64,000 nt of DNA from Antitrichia curtipendula (lineage: Eukaryota > Streptophyta > Bryopsida > Hypnales > Leucodontaceae): positions 10,168,001-10,232,000 of the forward strand of contig OX579639.1 in assembly GCA_951230915.1 (NCBI GenBank), given 5' to 3'. Below the pieces are notes generated by a model. The model saw only the letters and a list, made by a program, of their open reading frames with translations. It was not told where the DNA came from and did not search any database. Of this stretch, positions 33,528-45,595 are shown in pieces (within the stretch, counting starts at the first letter, position 1; the number at the start of each line of letters is the position of its first letter). The translations under genes and the position numbers were made by a program.

Positions 33528-36500
33528 ATGGAACATGACAGTCGGAACAACGCAGGGAGCAACACATTCAGCTATGGCGCCGGGCCTTCCTGGTGCGTGA
33601 CCACTACTTCCCTTACCCTACCTTCATTTTCGTCTTGTTTTCAAGGTCATTGAGAGGGCGAGATCCAAGGGTTGCACTCTGGATACTTTCCTTTGTCTCC
33701 GTGTGCACTCTCACCGCAATTTTGCTTTAGCTCTTGCAACTTCCGAAGTTGGCCATACCCTGAAAGACTGAGTGCATGAGTTAGTAGCTTCTCTCTCACT
33801 CTCTGATTTGCAAGCTCAGAGACTTGTATGAAAAATCTTGAAAGCTCTCTTCGGTGGTTGCAAGTCCTGTAGCGACAATCATTCTATCTTTGTTGCTTTG
33901 TGGTTCCAGGATGGAACACGTGGTAATACCGCAGCATTCAACCTTTCAGGGAGCCAACCCCCTCGACTTACCCTCCGCTATAGCTCACGAGCTCCAACGC
34001 TCCCACAGCACCTCCTCTGACTGGCAATACCCTTCGCCACAGGATCCAGCCACCGGTTTCTTACAACAACAGGAGCCTTATCTCTCTCAAAATGGAAACC
34101 TTAACACCATTCGTGCCCTGTCGTTGCCGCCGTATTACATTCCTCGTTTCGAGGAAGCACTGGAGCCAGCAACCACACTGCATCAGCAACAAACGGGGTT
34201 GCAGCAGGAGTACTCTTCTTCTCACCAAGGACTGTTTTCCGGCTCAAATGGATTTTCTTCACAGTTGTTGCCAGGACATGTGCACTCCTCAATGCGATCT
34301 GCAGCTTGCTCCCCGTGGATTGAGCGCATGATGCAGGCGGACGTGACGCCGACGCCATGTCCGAGCTTCGGAATCTCCACCAGCTTGAGCTTGACACCGC
34401 AAGCTCTTGGGGATTCTCAGGTGAGTTGTGTGGCGAGTTCGACCGTGGATTTGCAGCAGTGGAGTGAGAATCAGTCCATGGGGAGTGCGTTCAACTGCGA
34501 TCCGTTGCAGCAGCGGGAGTCCACTCTGGAGGTTTCGGTGGACATGTGCAGTGATGATGAAGATCTGGAGACTCGGCCCATCGACGAGAGGCGGAAGAGG
34601 AGGTAAGGAACTGGTGTTTGGGTGTGGTCTTAAAAGTCCAAAGAATTTCAAAGTACAAGGTTAAGTCTACCGTAGAGGGAAAAATATTAATCTAGTTGTT
34701 AAGTCACATAACATTCTAGGATTGTCAGAAATTCCTGTCCATGTCCTTGTGGAGCACCGTCTGAATTGGCATGGAAAGAATGTTTTGCGAAGTTGAGAGC
34801 TCGTTTTGAACATGTGAGCTCCTCAAGCTACTGAGACGTTGTGTTCACATGCGAGTATGTCGAAGCTTTAATTTTGCTCTAATTTGGCATAACTCTGCTC
34901 TATGTAACTTTTAGCTGGCACTGTTCTCGAAAGCTGCTATTCGTATAGTGGTAGAATGTTATATTCTACAGGGGAATAAAGTCATGTAATTGTGAATCCG
35001 TTGCAAAAAACTGTCAATATTTGGAATGCAATCAAATTTGGAGGCCTGCTTAGAAATGTATCTTGAAGATATGTATTTGAAAAGGTGGTTGGAATGGCAA
35101 GCAGAATGTTATCGAATAGGGCATCCGCGCAACGGTCCCGGCAAAGACGGCAAGAGCGCCTCGACCAGTTAGAAGTTCTGGTGAAAAGGCTCTTTCTATT
35201 TCAAATTGGTCGCTCTTTGGATGTCTGTCTTGACCCCATTTGATAGTACATTATTGGAATTGTGCAAGCAATGTTCTATGTCAAATGTTCGATTGAAGTT
35301 CTTGCATTTGTCATTGTTGAAGATCCTCTGTAACATCTCGATGGCTTTATGGTTGCTCTAGTTCATGTGTACACTGTTAACGACCATTATGTTTGGTGGT
35401 CAGACAGCACAACTACGCGTAGAGAACTCGACGTTGCACAAGAAGGTCAGCGTTGCCATTCAAGTAGCTAAAAAATTTGAGGATCAGAATACGAATTTAC
35501 TGAAGAAAGTCGACAAGTTGGCCAAAGAATTAGACACTGAAAAACCGAAGAAAGTGGTGGCTTCTGCTTTTGATGAATGTGCTAGTAGTCAGCGAACAAC
35601 CTGTGCAAGCTCTTGCGAAATGGTACGAACTTCAACTCAATGTTTTTCCTCTTCTCAATTGACAATGAGCTAAGCCACCGCCGTTGTCGATTCTCATTCC
35701 GTCACTTTAAGGATTTTAACCAGTTTGAAGTAGTGTGCTTACGTTGCGAGATCACTACGAAGCCGTCGAAAGAATCATTTCGGGTCACGGGAGTCAAACT
35801 TTGTGTACGGGAATTGCAAGGTCGCTTGTTTTTTCACTGCATGTAATGATTTCATATGCAATCATTTGAAGTGGAAGTTTGCAGACCACTATTACTGGGA
35901 CAGTATACAACCTCATTTCCATTCAAAATCAGTGGCCATAGACATTATTAGCCAAGTCATGCTTAGTTACACCCATCTTGCTAGTTGAAAACCAACGAAG
36001 TGTTGATTGGAGGAGATGAGGTGCTGCTTGTAACAGGGTTTAGACAATGAGATCTGGTTCCTGATGGTTTCAATGTCCTCTACCTTATCACAGGGTGGTG
36101 ACCGAACATCTGTGGATCCAAACTTGATGCGTGACATCCATGTGAACGATGGAGCGTCCTCACCGTCCATGTCTGCAGGCAGTCCCGGCTGCCCTTCAGG
36201 ACCCTGTCCCAATGAGAACGACATGGACGTTGCAACCAGCAATGTCGTCGACGACGACGACAACGACAGCAACAAAGCAGAATTAAGCCCTGTACGTAGA
36301 TCTTTCTCAGCCTGCCGAGTGGGGAAGAAACGGTCCTTTGCCGAATCTGGAATTGCAGGAGGTGCTTCGTTTTGGGGATCTCGCAGCGCATCAACTGGGA
36401 CTCGTAAGGGCTTGGCGTTCTCCCAGTTCAATAGACCACGGACTGCACCCCCTGGTGGTGACACAAATGGTTTTCCTGAGCCAAGTCCTGCCTTTGCTAA

Positions 36501-36573
36501 TTCCTTTGGATTGGACTCCACGTTAGAGGCAGACCGATGGCTTGAGTTCGCTGAGTGTTTCAAGTGTGGTTAG
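33528..36573 (+). CDS. bZIP transcription factor, 5 coding exons
   Basis: Exons 33528-33592, 33910-34602, 35105-35180, 35404-35622 and 36094-36573 have GT..AG introns and continuous phase, giving 510 aa from MEHDSRNNAGSNTF. The N-terminal half is Gln/Ser/Pro-rich, as in activation regions, and ends in an acidic stretch (DMCSDDEDLE). The basic region is ERRKRRRMLSNRASAQRSR with the diagnostic N-x7-R. The zipper follows with Leu at heptad spacing (LDQLEVL, TAQLRVE, NSTLHKK), then Ala, and a longer coiled coil to KLAKEL. An intron falls inside the zipper between LEVL and TAQL. A Ser/Asp-rich C-terminal domain is encoded by the last exon. It acts in the nucleus as a dimer. The subgroup is not assigned. 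An ATG at 33911 could give a slightly shorter protein. Confidence 0.9.
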
Positions 36574-39374
36574 ATTGAAGTCTAGGAGTTTCACGCTTTA
36601 CAAAGCTTCAGTTTGGAGCTTTGCAAGAAGATCAACAAGATCACGTAGTCGTCTGGTTATTTAAATTGTTCCAGTGAGAGACTTCTCCACTTGTGAAGTT
36701 TTATGACTCGGTACTTGCTGGTGGAGCTCGATGTAGGATGTAGTTTAAATATAAGTCTTTTGACACATTAATATAACGGTGGCGAGCGTGACTCTGCCAT
36801 TGGCATTTTCAATTGGTTTCTATCATCTGTTTTTTGGGTTGGAGTTTGGCACTGACAGGTTGTTGAAGTGAATTGTTCTATGATCTTGTCAACGTTTTGC
36901 TCATCACTCCAGCCTCTTGTTTTTATTGTTGATAGTGTAGAAGCAGCTCTAATACTCCCCTGTGGATTCACAATTTCAGTTCGAGGCGATTGAAATGTGG
37001 TTTGTAGCTGCAACAATCAATGATTCAACGCTGGAAAAAAAAAAATCTACAGTGCACCCCAAAATGATTGTACTGAGCAACTGGCAGAATCCCTGTAGCA
37101 TGATGAAAGGATGAAGTCATGAAGACCTGACGGAATGATCCCTTCTGGAAATATCTTCTAGAGTAGCAGCATGGGTGCCACTGCTTTTAAGAATATCTCA
37201 CTCCGTATGGGTACACAGTCACTTGAGGATCAGGCTGGCCCAGATGAAGATAATAAAAATTACTGTTACCTTTTGAAGGTCAAAAGCTTGGCCTCGTAGT
37301 TCGTACCATTTGAAGTACCGGACAGGGTTTCTGTTATGAGCGAAATTTCGCTCAGACCGCCAAAAATTGGCCTCTGACAACAGTTCCCTCTATAAATTTG
37401 CCTATACAACAAGCCTAGCAAGCAGACACGTGGCCAAAAAAGTAACCCTGATACCGGACAGTCTTTTCAAATTTCAGGAGGTTTTTGAACAATTATCTGA
37501 GGATTACCATATCAGGTTATTCCCTGCGTCGGAACTTTTCACTCAAAGCTTTTCTTGAACTTTCTTCAAGGGAAGGGATCTTTTGCTTCCCATGAATCAA
37601 GGCTACTTTCATAGTAGAACATCTTGAATGCAAGTTTGCTCATGTATTGTAACATGAATATATGCTTATTGCATTATTGTTGTAGAAGAATCCCCTTGCC
37701 TTCTCATTGAAGATTGTTATGCAAATGTAAATAGTATCCGTTGTATATAACTTGTCCTTTATTTTGTAGTTGTATAAAAATGCAGGCCCCCTATTTTTAT
37801 AGACAAATAGTAATGTTGGGTAGGTATGTAGAAAAAATGAGATCGTCTTCAATTATCTTGACTTCAATTGTTTCAATTTGGCAATTTGACACTATTTTCA
37901 AGTTTAGAATTAGAAGGGGACAATTATCTTTTAAATGAATCATCATATAGATCGCTCATATGGTACTAGAGAATGACATGTTTTGCATAAGTAGAAAATT
38001 ATGCTCTTCATGAAATGTCAAATTGGGATGAGAATTTTTGTTCACTTACAAGGGACCGGAATAGTTTTGTCAATTTTTATTTTTTTACAACATTTTAGCT
38101 TTGAGAAAAGTCAAAAAACAATGCAAGTGAGTGAAATAGGAAGAAAATTGCACACATTAGTCATCTTTTGGTCTTCCCACTCTTCTTACTATAATCAATT
38201 TTAACTTTTCCATTGTAACTTCAATGTCAAAATCCACTACAAAACAATAGGCCTTCGTGTCTACAAATTGTACAATCACTTGAATCTAGGGAAATTCATG
38301 TGTGCAACATATTCTGCCTCTTTTGCATTCAAAAATGGATAATGCAAGGGAAGTAGGAAATAATTTTGTTTTGTCCATAATAAATATCTACCAAAGGGAC
38401 ATTAGACTATTAGGTGCAAAAAATGACTTGTCGAAGCCTCTATTTAATTGCTTGTTTGTGGATAAATGGTATAAAATATGTTCAATGTCCATGCAAAATT
38501 GTTCAACAACTATGACCTACCCTATTGCATCATTGGTTAGTACAACTTTGGTTCTAAATTAGATCTTGGTTGTACATGTTGTATAAACCATGACTCATGT
38601 GAACATGTTTCTTTTGCACTATATCTAAAATTTGAAGGACACACTTTTCAAATACATTTAATAATAAGTGATCCTACCTTAGTGTGCTATAGGCATTTCC
38701 AAAGAAACATCTTGTTTTGCAAGGGGGTAAAAGTGCACTAGTTTGCCCACATCTACATTCAAGGCAAATTTGTTTTTTATTCTTTGGAAAGAATCTACAT
38801 GTGTCATCTATTAACAGATCTATAAATCTCCCCCAAGACTTTTGGAAACACAAGAAGATTAGGGGCCTTCTCCAACATCATTGTAGATGAGATCAAGGCT
38901 TTTTTTGTGGTGGTGGTGGTGGATGTTCTAGTGCCAGATTGCATCAAAAAAGTATAATTTGGCTAAAAATTTGCAACGAACCGTGAAGTTGTTTGCCAAA
39001 AAACTTTGATTTAAAAAGAATCTTGGATGAAATCATCAAATTGTGGGTGAAAATATAATTATAGATATGTAATATTTTCTATCTAATATATGGATAAATG
39101 TTGAAATTTAGAACACCACTATAACATTTTATATTGCTACTTTGGCACTTCATAAAAAATGAAAAAAATAGTTCTGGATGAAATGATATCATATATCCCA
39201 CATGATGGTTAGGTTAAACATAAATTAGATTATTTTTGTAAAACAGTGACACATGTTATCTTGTGAATGGTGTAAGGTTATATAGACCCCTTGAGAATCT
39301 AATATGGAAAGTCAATTGCAGCCCCCCAATGCAAAAACAAACCTTCACGTTCAATACAGTGGAAGGCTTTCTAC
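36574..39374. other. intergenic region downstream of the bZIP gene
   Basis: Transcript tail and AT-rich flank. An 18-bp perfect palindrome TGAGCGAAATTTCGCTCA is at 37336-37353, and a GTGGTGGTGG run lies near 38910. No gene is recognised. Confidence 0.4.
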
Positions 39375-39377
39375 ACT

Positions 39378-39828
39378 AAATAGGGGTATTAAGAGGACCA
39401 AAAAATTTAAGGGACTTATTGTGTAAAACCGTAAATGTTTGGAATATGATGTACAACCCCCATACACTTCAATAACTATTGATGTACAACAAAGAACGCG
39501 ATATTCGTTAAATTGGGAAAAATGGTACATTTTGGGACTTTCAGCTTTTGATCTAAAAGTTTTAGGAGGCCTCCTAAAACTAAGCTCAACGTATTTTTTG
39601 GACACATGTCCTCACCTAAGAAGAGGAATTTGCGAGGGAAAAAATCTTAGTGGCTCAGACTAAATCTGATACCTTCAAATCTGGTTTAAAGTAACTTTTT
39701 GGGTTTTAGGTGAAATACAAAGTGGTACCCATGTTTTTCCCAGTTTAACGAATATCGCGTTAAAGGTAGATATTTATATAATGTGCAATGTCAATTAATT
39801 AGTATGGGTCCCCTTAAAACCCCTATTC
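39378..39828. mobile_element. fold-back element with outer and inner inverted repeats
   Basis: Outer arms are AATAGGGGTATTAAGAGGAC (from 39378) and its imperfect complement GTCCCCTTAAAACCCCTATT (to ~39828). Inner arms are GCGATATTCGTTAAATTGGG (39500) and CCCAGTTTAACGAATATCGC (39745). Non-coding. Confidence 0.6.
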
Positions 39829-40229
39829 AATGTACAATGACATTGTAAATGACATGATTCCATTATGCAATGAACCTATGATTCACAAGAAAATATGAGT
39901 TAACAGTTTCAAGAGCAAAAAGTGCCACAATGTGTAGAAAACATATTGAAAGCAAGGAACATGAAATTTGCCAAAAATGCACTACTCCATGAAAAATGAA
40001 GTCTAAAAAAGCGGATTTAAGAAAAACGGAATTAATTTTTAGTGAATTTTGCTTTTATAGACTTCCCATTGTTGTTAGTATTGGAAGATTCACAAATGTG
40101 AAATTCACAAACAAAGAACTTCATTTCTTGAAGATCATTTTTCTAGACTCCATTTTTCATGGAATAGTCTATTTTTTTGTAAAATTTACAAAAAAAAATG
40201 AGTTCAGAGTTTCGACTAAAGTTAAAAGC

Positions 40230-41012
40230 ATTAGAGATAGTCACACCTTCTTCACTCCGCACTTGGAGAATGGAGAATAGAGACGTGACGGCTTAGGGCT
40301 AGCTTCATGTTGGCCCTCTGCGGTAGAATATTCTTAACTAGTTATATCTTCCGCACTCCTAGCCTTCACCTCCAGAGGTGAAGAATGGGAGTGGTGAAGA
40401 CTTGTTCATTTAAGTATATTCTCCATCTTGCATTGTACATCGCCTTCATGTTCATCCTATGTTTCACGTCAAATGTTGGTCTTCAATTCTCCACTCTCAT
40501 TCTCCAAACAACTTTCGGGGGTGTCACACCTTCTTCACCCATTAGTGGTAGTCACAGCTTGTTCACCGTGATGGTGAACAATGAACATTGAAGTGGTGGC
40601 GGCGTAGGGTTGGCTTGCTTTCGACGGAATATTCATAGCGGAACATTGATTGTTCACTCCCAACATCCACCTCCGGAGGTGGATGTTGGGAGTGAACAAT
40701 CAATGTTCCGCTAAGATTATTCCTTTGTTCTCTTAACTTTCAATTACATCCGTCCATCTCGCCATTATCCATCCTCCATTGTTCATTCTCAACATTTGAA
40801 CAAAAAGGGTGGTCACGGCTTGTTCAATATTCGTCACTTCTCATTGGCCCCTCAAAGCACTTTCCATTGTTCATTGTTCATTGTTCACCATCACGGTGAA
40901 CAAGCTGTAACTACCACTATTGCGGCTCCCCATTGGCTCCTCCAAACCCTCACAAACTTGTCATTCTCCATTCTCCAACAGCTCGGTGAAGAAGGTGTGA
41001 TTACCCCTATTA
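40230..41012. mobile_element. fold-back miniature element, copy 2, with nested palindromes
   Basis: The ends are GATAGTCACACCTTCTTCAC on the left and GTGAAGAAGGTGTGATTACCCC on the right (reading ...GTGATTACCCCTATT). Further nested arms are TTGGAGAATGGAGAAT against ATTCTCCATTCTCCAA, and AGCTTGTTCACCGTGATGG against its complement at 40888-40912. At the centre is a perfect palindrome (40636-40713). The ends match the 20005-20346 copy. Confidence 0.7.
40636..40713. repeat. perfect 78-bp palindrome (39-bp arms, no spacer)
   Basis: Left arm 40636-40674 and right arm 40675-40713 are exact complements, centred on CACCTCC|GGAGGTG. With a few mismatches the pairing extends to about 40626-40723. Confidence 0.9.
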
Positions 41013-41679
41013 TGAACGACAAGGCTTGTGATTCTCACTTGTTCTTGTATGCCCTAAATGGGCCTATTCTTTACACCACCAACTCTGGACCTGTTCATTG
41101 GGATTCGATCGATGGGAAACTCAGGCATTGCATTGCATTGCTCCCAAATTCTGATTTTGTGTCTTTGAACACTATGTGCTTGTTTTTTGTGCATTGTTTA
41201 TGATCACAAGAACTGGGAATCAAGTAGCTGATTTTGAAGGAACATGATAAAACCCTAATCACAAAAAGCTCAACTTTATGACAAAAAAATGTCATATTCT
41301 TGAGGTAAGATTTTTGCATGTGCACTTCCTGTATGGGGAGGTGGGAAGCCATTACAATGATGGAGAACATTTAAAAAAAAAGGGTGATCATGGAACAAGC
41401 AAAAGAACAGGAGACATTGAAAGGAGAACTTGTAGGAATCAAAAAAAGTATCTTTGTGTGCAAAAATATTCACTGAAGTGATTCTTTTCGAGCTACCAAG
41501 CTTCTCTTCAAGTTCACAAGGACTCTTTCATTTACAACTTGTGAAGAAGGTTCGAGTGCCAATTGTGCACTGATACGAGTGCCAATTGATAATTTCACGT
41601 TCGAAAGGGTGTCTGCATTTAGATTGAAGAGCCAATCTAGCATAATTCAACAAAACACAACTCAAGACTCATTTAAGGG

Positions 41680-41915
41680 GCGGGGGGAACTGATCCCCGC
41701 GCTTGTCCTTGCAAAGTCATTCTAGAGGTGCAGGTAAAATTTAAAAAAAACTATTTTGTGCTTGATTAATTTATCTCGTTTGTCTCTCCTAGCTCATTTG
41801 GACCTTCTGATTGCAAATATGAATTCAGAATTTGCAAATTTTAACATGCATGGAAAAAAATAAATTTCAGGGTTTTCTCAGGGGGATGAGTGAGGGGGGT
41901 TAGTTCACCCCGGTC
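41680..41915. mobile_element. GGGG-ended fold-back miniature element, copy 1
   Basis: The body CTCCTAGCTCATTTGGACC, GAATTCAGAATTTGCAAATT matches the complement of 57130-57366 (CTCCTAGCTAATTTAGAGC, GAATTCAAAATTTGAAAATT). Its ends are G-rich (GGGGCGGGGGGAACTGATCC) and less regular than in copy 2. Confidence 0.45.
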
Positions 41916-41922
41916 CATTTCA

Positions 41923-42327
41923 CCCATTAAGGACCAGTCAACCATTCTGTGGTTGATTTGGGTCCTTTTTGATTTGTAGAGAGAGCATGTCAATGAATTT
42001 GATGACATGGCAAATGAGACGGGTCTGGGGAATTGGTAAGTGAAGAGTTTAGGACAATAACTAGGCCAATCTGAGGTGGCATGTGGCCAGAGGGTTGAAA
42101 AAATCAAGACAACATGGGTTGAAATTATACCAAGATTTGCTAAAAATTCTTGCTTTACAATGTACCTTCACCAAAAATTTCAATGCTAAATCCTATATCA
42201 TGCGCAACACTTCCATCCATACGGTTAGATCTCTGATAGGCACTTGCATTCAAAAGTTTTAAAATTGCTCCCAATTGGCCATACAAAGGATTGCCCACCC
42301 CCCAAATCAACGACGGTCCTTAATGGG
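41923..42327. mobile_element. TTAA-family miniature element, 405 bp
   Basis: Termini CCCATTAAGGACC (41923-41935) and GGTCCTTAATGGG (42315-42327) are perfect 13-bp inverted repeats. TTAA follows the right end (42328-42331); the left flank reads TTCA, one mismatch from TTAA. Non-coding. Confidence 0.6.
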
Positions 42328-42330
42328 TTA

Positions 42331-42600
42331 AGGTAGTCTCCTCTAAAACTAACCGTGATCTAAAAGCAATCATGACACGGAGGTACATTTTGCTTTCTTC
42401 AATGTACCAAAGGTGTACATTTCAGGAGAAGGTCACTTTTTGTGACCCCTGCTTTTCAACTTCAAAAATTCATAACTAATTCCAAGAAGGTCCAAAAAAT
42501 ATGAAACGACTTGGGTTTGATTTCAATTCCATTTTTCTTCCTACAAAAATTTACTAAAACTTGTTTCAAGGAAATTTGCTTCCCCCAAAAGGCAACCAGC
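42331..42600. other. intergenic spacer
   Basis: AT-rich, no feature recognised. Confidence 0.3.
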
Positions 42601-42608
42601 TCTTAAAT

Positions 42609-42760
42609 GGTCGCTTTGGCCTAGTGGTCCTGTCCTGAACACACAGGTTTGATGCCCGCAGTGAACGGACTTTGGCCAGTCGGTACAGGTGCAGTGAATA
42701 TCCTAGTTTCGGAATCTCAAGAGGTTACAGAGCACTGCTATGAACTTCCGCCCATTCCAA
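42609..42760 (+). repeat. tRNA-related SINE-like sequence
   Basis: An A-box-like TGGCCTAGTGG (42617-42627) and a B-box-like GGTTTGATGCC (42646-42656) lie 29 bp apart. That is shorter than in a real tRNA, and no anticodon arm can be drawn. This suggests a tRNA-derived SINE head or degraded tRNA rather than a functional tRNA gene. Confidence 0.35.
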
Positions 42761-42954
42761 AGCCCCCGGTCTTGACAAGCAAAGAAATGCAAGATTCATA
42801 CGTCACTCATCGCATCTGCAAGAGTGATTCCAAGACACGAGTCCTGCTCATTGGGATTCATTCGATCACTCACTCACTGCGTCAACAGCATGTACGTCCT
42901 GCTTTCTACAACCAGGCTGTACCAGATTTTCCACAACCAGGCTACAGAATTGTG

Positions 42955-43130
42955 TTATCTAGTGCACAGCTCCTACCATCCAACGCTCTTGGATACAGTC
43001 AGAGTCTTCAGTTGATCTGTTGCACAGAAAAAAACGTGCTTGATTGTAAACTTCTGCATTCAGTGCATTGAGGATCCCAAATCTGAACAACATGCAGGAG
43101 CTAGAGAAGAGAGCGTCAGTGTCCAGAGAC
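42955..43130. repeat. diverged duplicate of the monooxygenase 3' flank
   Basis: Direct similarity to 45425-45595, with shared blocks CTCTTGGATACAG, AGAGTCTTCA/AGAGCCTTCA, TTGCACAGA and AATCTGAACAACAT. The monooxygenase coding region itself is not duplicated here. Confidence 0.6.
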
Positions 43131-43319
43131 TGAGCTCGCAAGTCGACCAGCATGATTCTTTCCACAGGCCCCAAGAACGCAGAGTATCCGATGAGTCAGG
43201 TGTAAATAAAGCCCTGACTCGACTGAATCAGTCGCCATGGCTGCAGCAGGATCCCAATCACAACTGTGAGGGAGGCCCCCTCTTTCGATCAACTTCACGT
43301 AAAGTGCCGTTGTTCAAAC

Positions 43320-44450
43320 TTCTTTAGGGTTCGATAATTCAAAAGCAGACGTAGAGCTCGTGAATTTGTAAAAGGTGAAACACAAAGCTCGCAAATAAAA
43401 GCCAACCAAACGAATGGACAGATTAAGGGGATTCTGCATCACACTTCACTCAAGCTGTTCAATCTTCATTAGGGTTTGATCATTTATGGAAAAAGATGTT
43501 CGATCTCGACAGAGCAGACGAAGAGCTTACGAATTTCCAAAAATGACACCCAAACTGCGTACCACAAAAGATAAGACGAGTAGACGATCACTCCTTGCAC
43601 TGTGTGAATCCCAAATTGCCACTATTTCACGAAAATGTTTGAAATGAAGGGGAGAAGAGATTCGGACACCAAGCAGAATTCAATGAGAATAGGGTTTAGC
43701 ATCACACTTCACTCAAGTGCAGCAATTCAATCTACTTTATGAAAAAAACTTCGGTCTCCACAGAACAGCTCCCAAATTTTTCAAAGATCACACACAAAGT
43801 GCGTGCCCAAAGAGAAAAGATATCAAGAAGACTTTTACATGCTTGCAATGTTTCAATATCAAACTGTCACCACGGCAGGGGAGAAAAATTTAGTATGGGA
43901 GCAGAGATTCGGACACCAAGCAATGTTTAAGGGAAGTAGGGATTTCCATCACACCTCACGCAAGTGCCGCAATTCAAACTAGCATTCAAGTGCTGCAATT
44001 CAATCTACTTTAAGGTGTAACACTTCATGTGAAAATTTCACTCTCTCTAGAACAGCTCCCAAGCTGGAACATGTAGGAACAGGTGCTAACTTTGAAATTC
44101 AATAACTTTCATACCTTAGGTCCAAACGCCACAAAATAAAGTCCATGCACCCGTCCTTGCAGAGAGCTTTTCATTGGTAACTACCAAAAACACCACCAAA
44201 GATTCACAGTTTCTTAGATCTCAACGTATCAAACAAACCAAACCAAACCAACAACCTAACTTAACGTATAGACTAGCGTACTCTCTGTTGTTGCTACCAT
44301 AGAATAGAAAGTAAATAAAAGTGATTTTTTTAATTTTCTAATTCATAAAAACTTTGAAATTCAATATCTTTTCTATTGTGAGTTAGAATGCCACAAAACA
44401 AAGCCCGTGCACCCCTCCTTGAGGAGAAATTTCCGACGGTACCAAGAATG
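43320..44450. repeat. degenerate ~250-bp tandem repeat
   Basis: GAGATTCGGACACCAAGCA recurs at 43659 and 43904, and ATCACACYTCACKCAAGTGC at 43701 and 43950. From 44090 a related ~260-bp period follows, with AACTTTGAAATTCAATA and GCCACAAAA-AAAG-CC-TGCACCC repeated at ~44090 and ~44350. Short frames inside are not conserved between units, so it is non-coding. Confidence 0.55.
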
Positions 44451-45424
44451 TGACAGAGAATGTATGGTTCAAGAGATCTCATCGTAACTAAGAAACAAAA
44501 CAACCTCACTTAACCCCAAAGTGACAAAGAGGACAGAAAGTGTCCTCACACAATTTCTAGTCCAGTTCAAAGTGCTGTAACTTTTGCATCCAAGGTCCAA
44601 ATTCAATAAAACATGTTGGAAAAGTTGCATTCTCCCCTCTAGTTTGTGCGGTAAAATTTTCAGATTAATCCAAGGTTTATTGATTTTTTGGAAGCCAATC
44701 AAAGTTCACAACTTCAATTTGAGTTCACCAAATTGTATTTTAGGGCTGCAACTTCAGGGCCTTGTATCTCCTTCATCCACTGCTCATTTTCAATAAAAAA
44801 AAAAAATTGGATTTTGTCCCCTTGAAGTATAGTTATCATGGTAAAGTTTTCATGTCAATCCAAGTTGTTTTGAATGTTTGGGAGCAATTCAAAGTTCCAA
44901 ATCCTGCCATTTTTGGAGTACAGTGAACTTCGACGGCTTGTTTCTACTTCTTACAAAGTCCATTTTCAATAATTCTTTTTGGAAAAATTGCACATATTAG
45001 TCTTGTTTGTGTGGATAAAATTTCATGTTAATCCAAGAATTAATGAGTGACAGAGAAGCATTCTAGTAGAAGGAGGTTCAGCTTTAGATCCATTGCTCTT
45101 TTATAAGCAATCTATGTTTTAGTATTCTCTGTGCAAATTAAAAAACAAACACTCATGTTTAGTTACAACCTATCATTAAGGGCCTCTTGAATGAGTCATT
45201 GGTGTATGTTTTTGTTGCTGTAGTGTTGATAAACTTGAGGCATGCTTGAATTCTCTGGGCAGTCGGATACATGTGGTGTTTCCTATTTCCATCTAGGATT
45301 TCATACTTATGATGCAATTACTCTCTGCTTGCATATATTTTCCCCATCAGTTTGATTTGTCTAACAACTTCCGGAGTATGCAACTAATATGGCAATTCGA
45401 ACCACGTGCAAAAGATTGGAACCT
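44451..45424. other. intergenic region downstream of the monooxygenase
   Basis: AT-rich, diverged repeats only. No gene is recognised. Confidence 0.35.
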
Positions 45425-45595
45425 ACTGCATGGCTCCTACCACAGAACTCTCTTGGATACAGCCAGAGCCTTCAATCGATCTCTTGCACAGAGAAAATCG
45501 CTATTGATTGTCAACTTTTCTGCAATTGCAGTGAGGATACAAACAACTCTGAATCTGAACAACATTCAGAGACGTGGAAAAGATTGCAGCCTCAG
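45425..45595. repeat. 3' flank of the monooxygenase, duplicated at 42955-43130
   Basis: Similarity to 42955-43130 fades at about the stop codon of the monooxygenase, so the repeat covers its 3' flank only. Confidence 0.55.
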
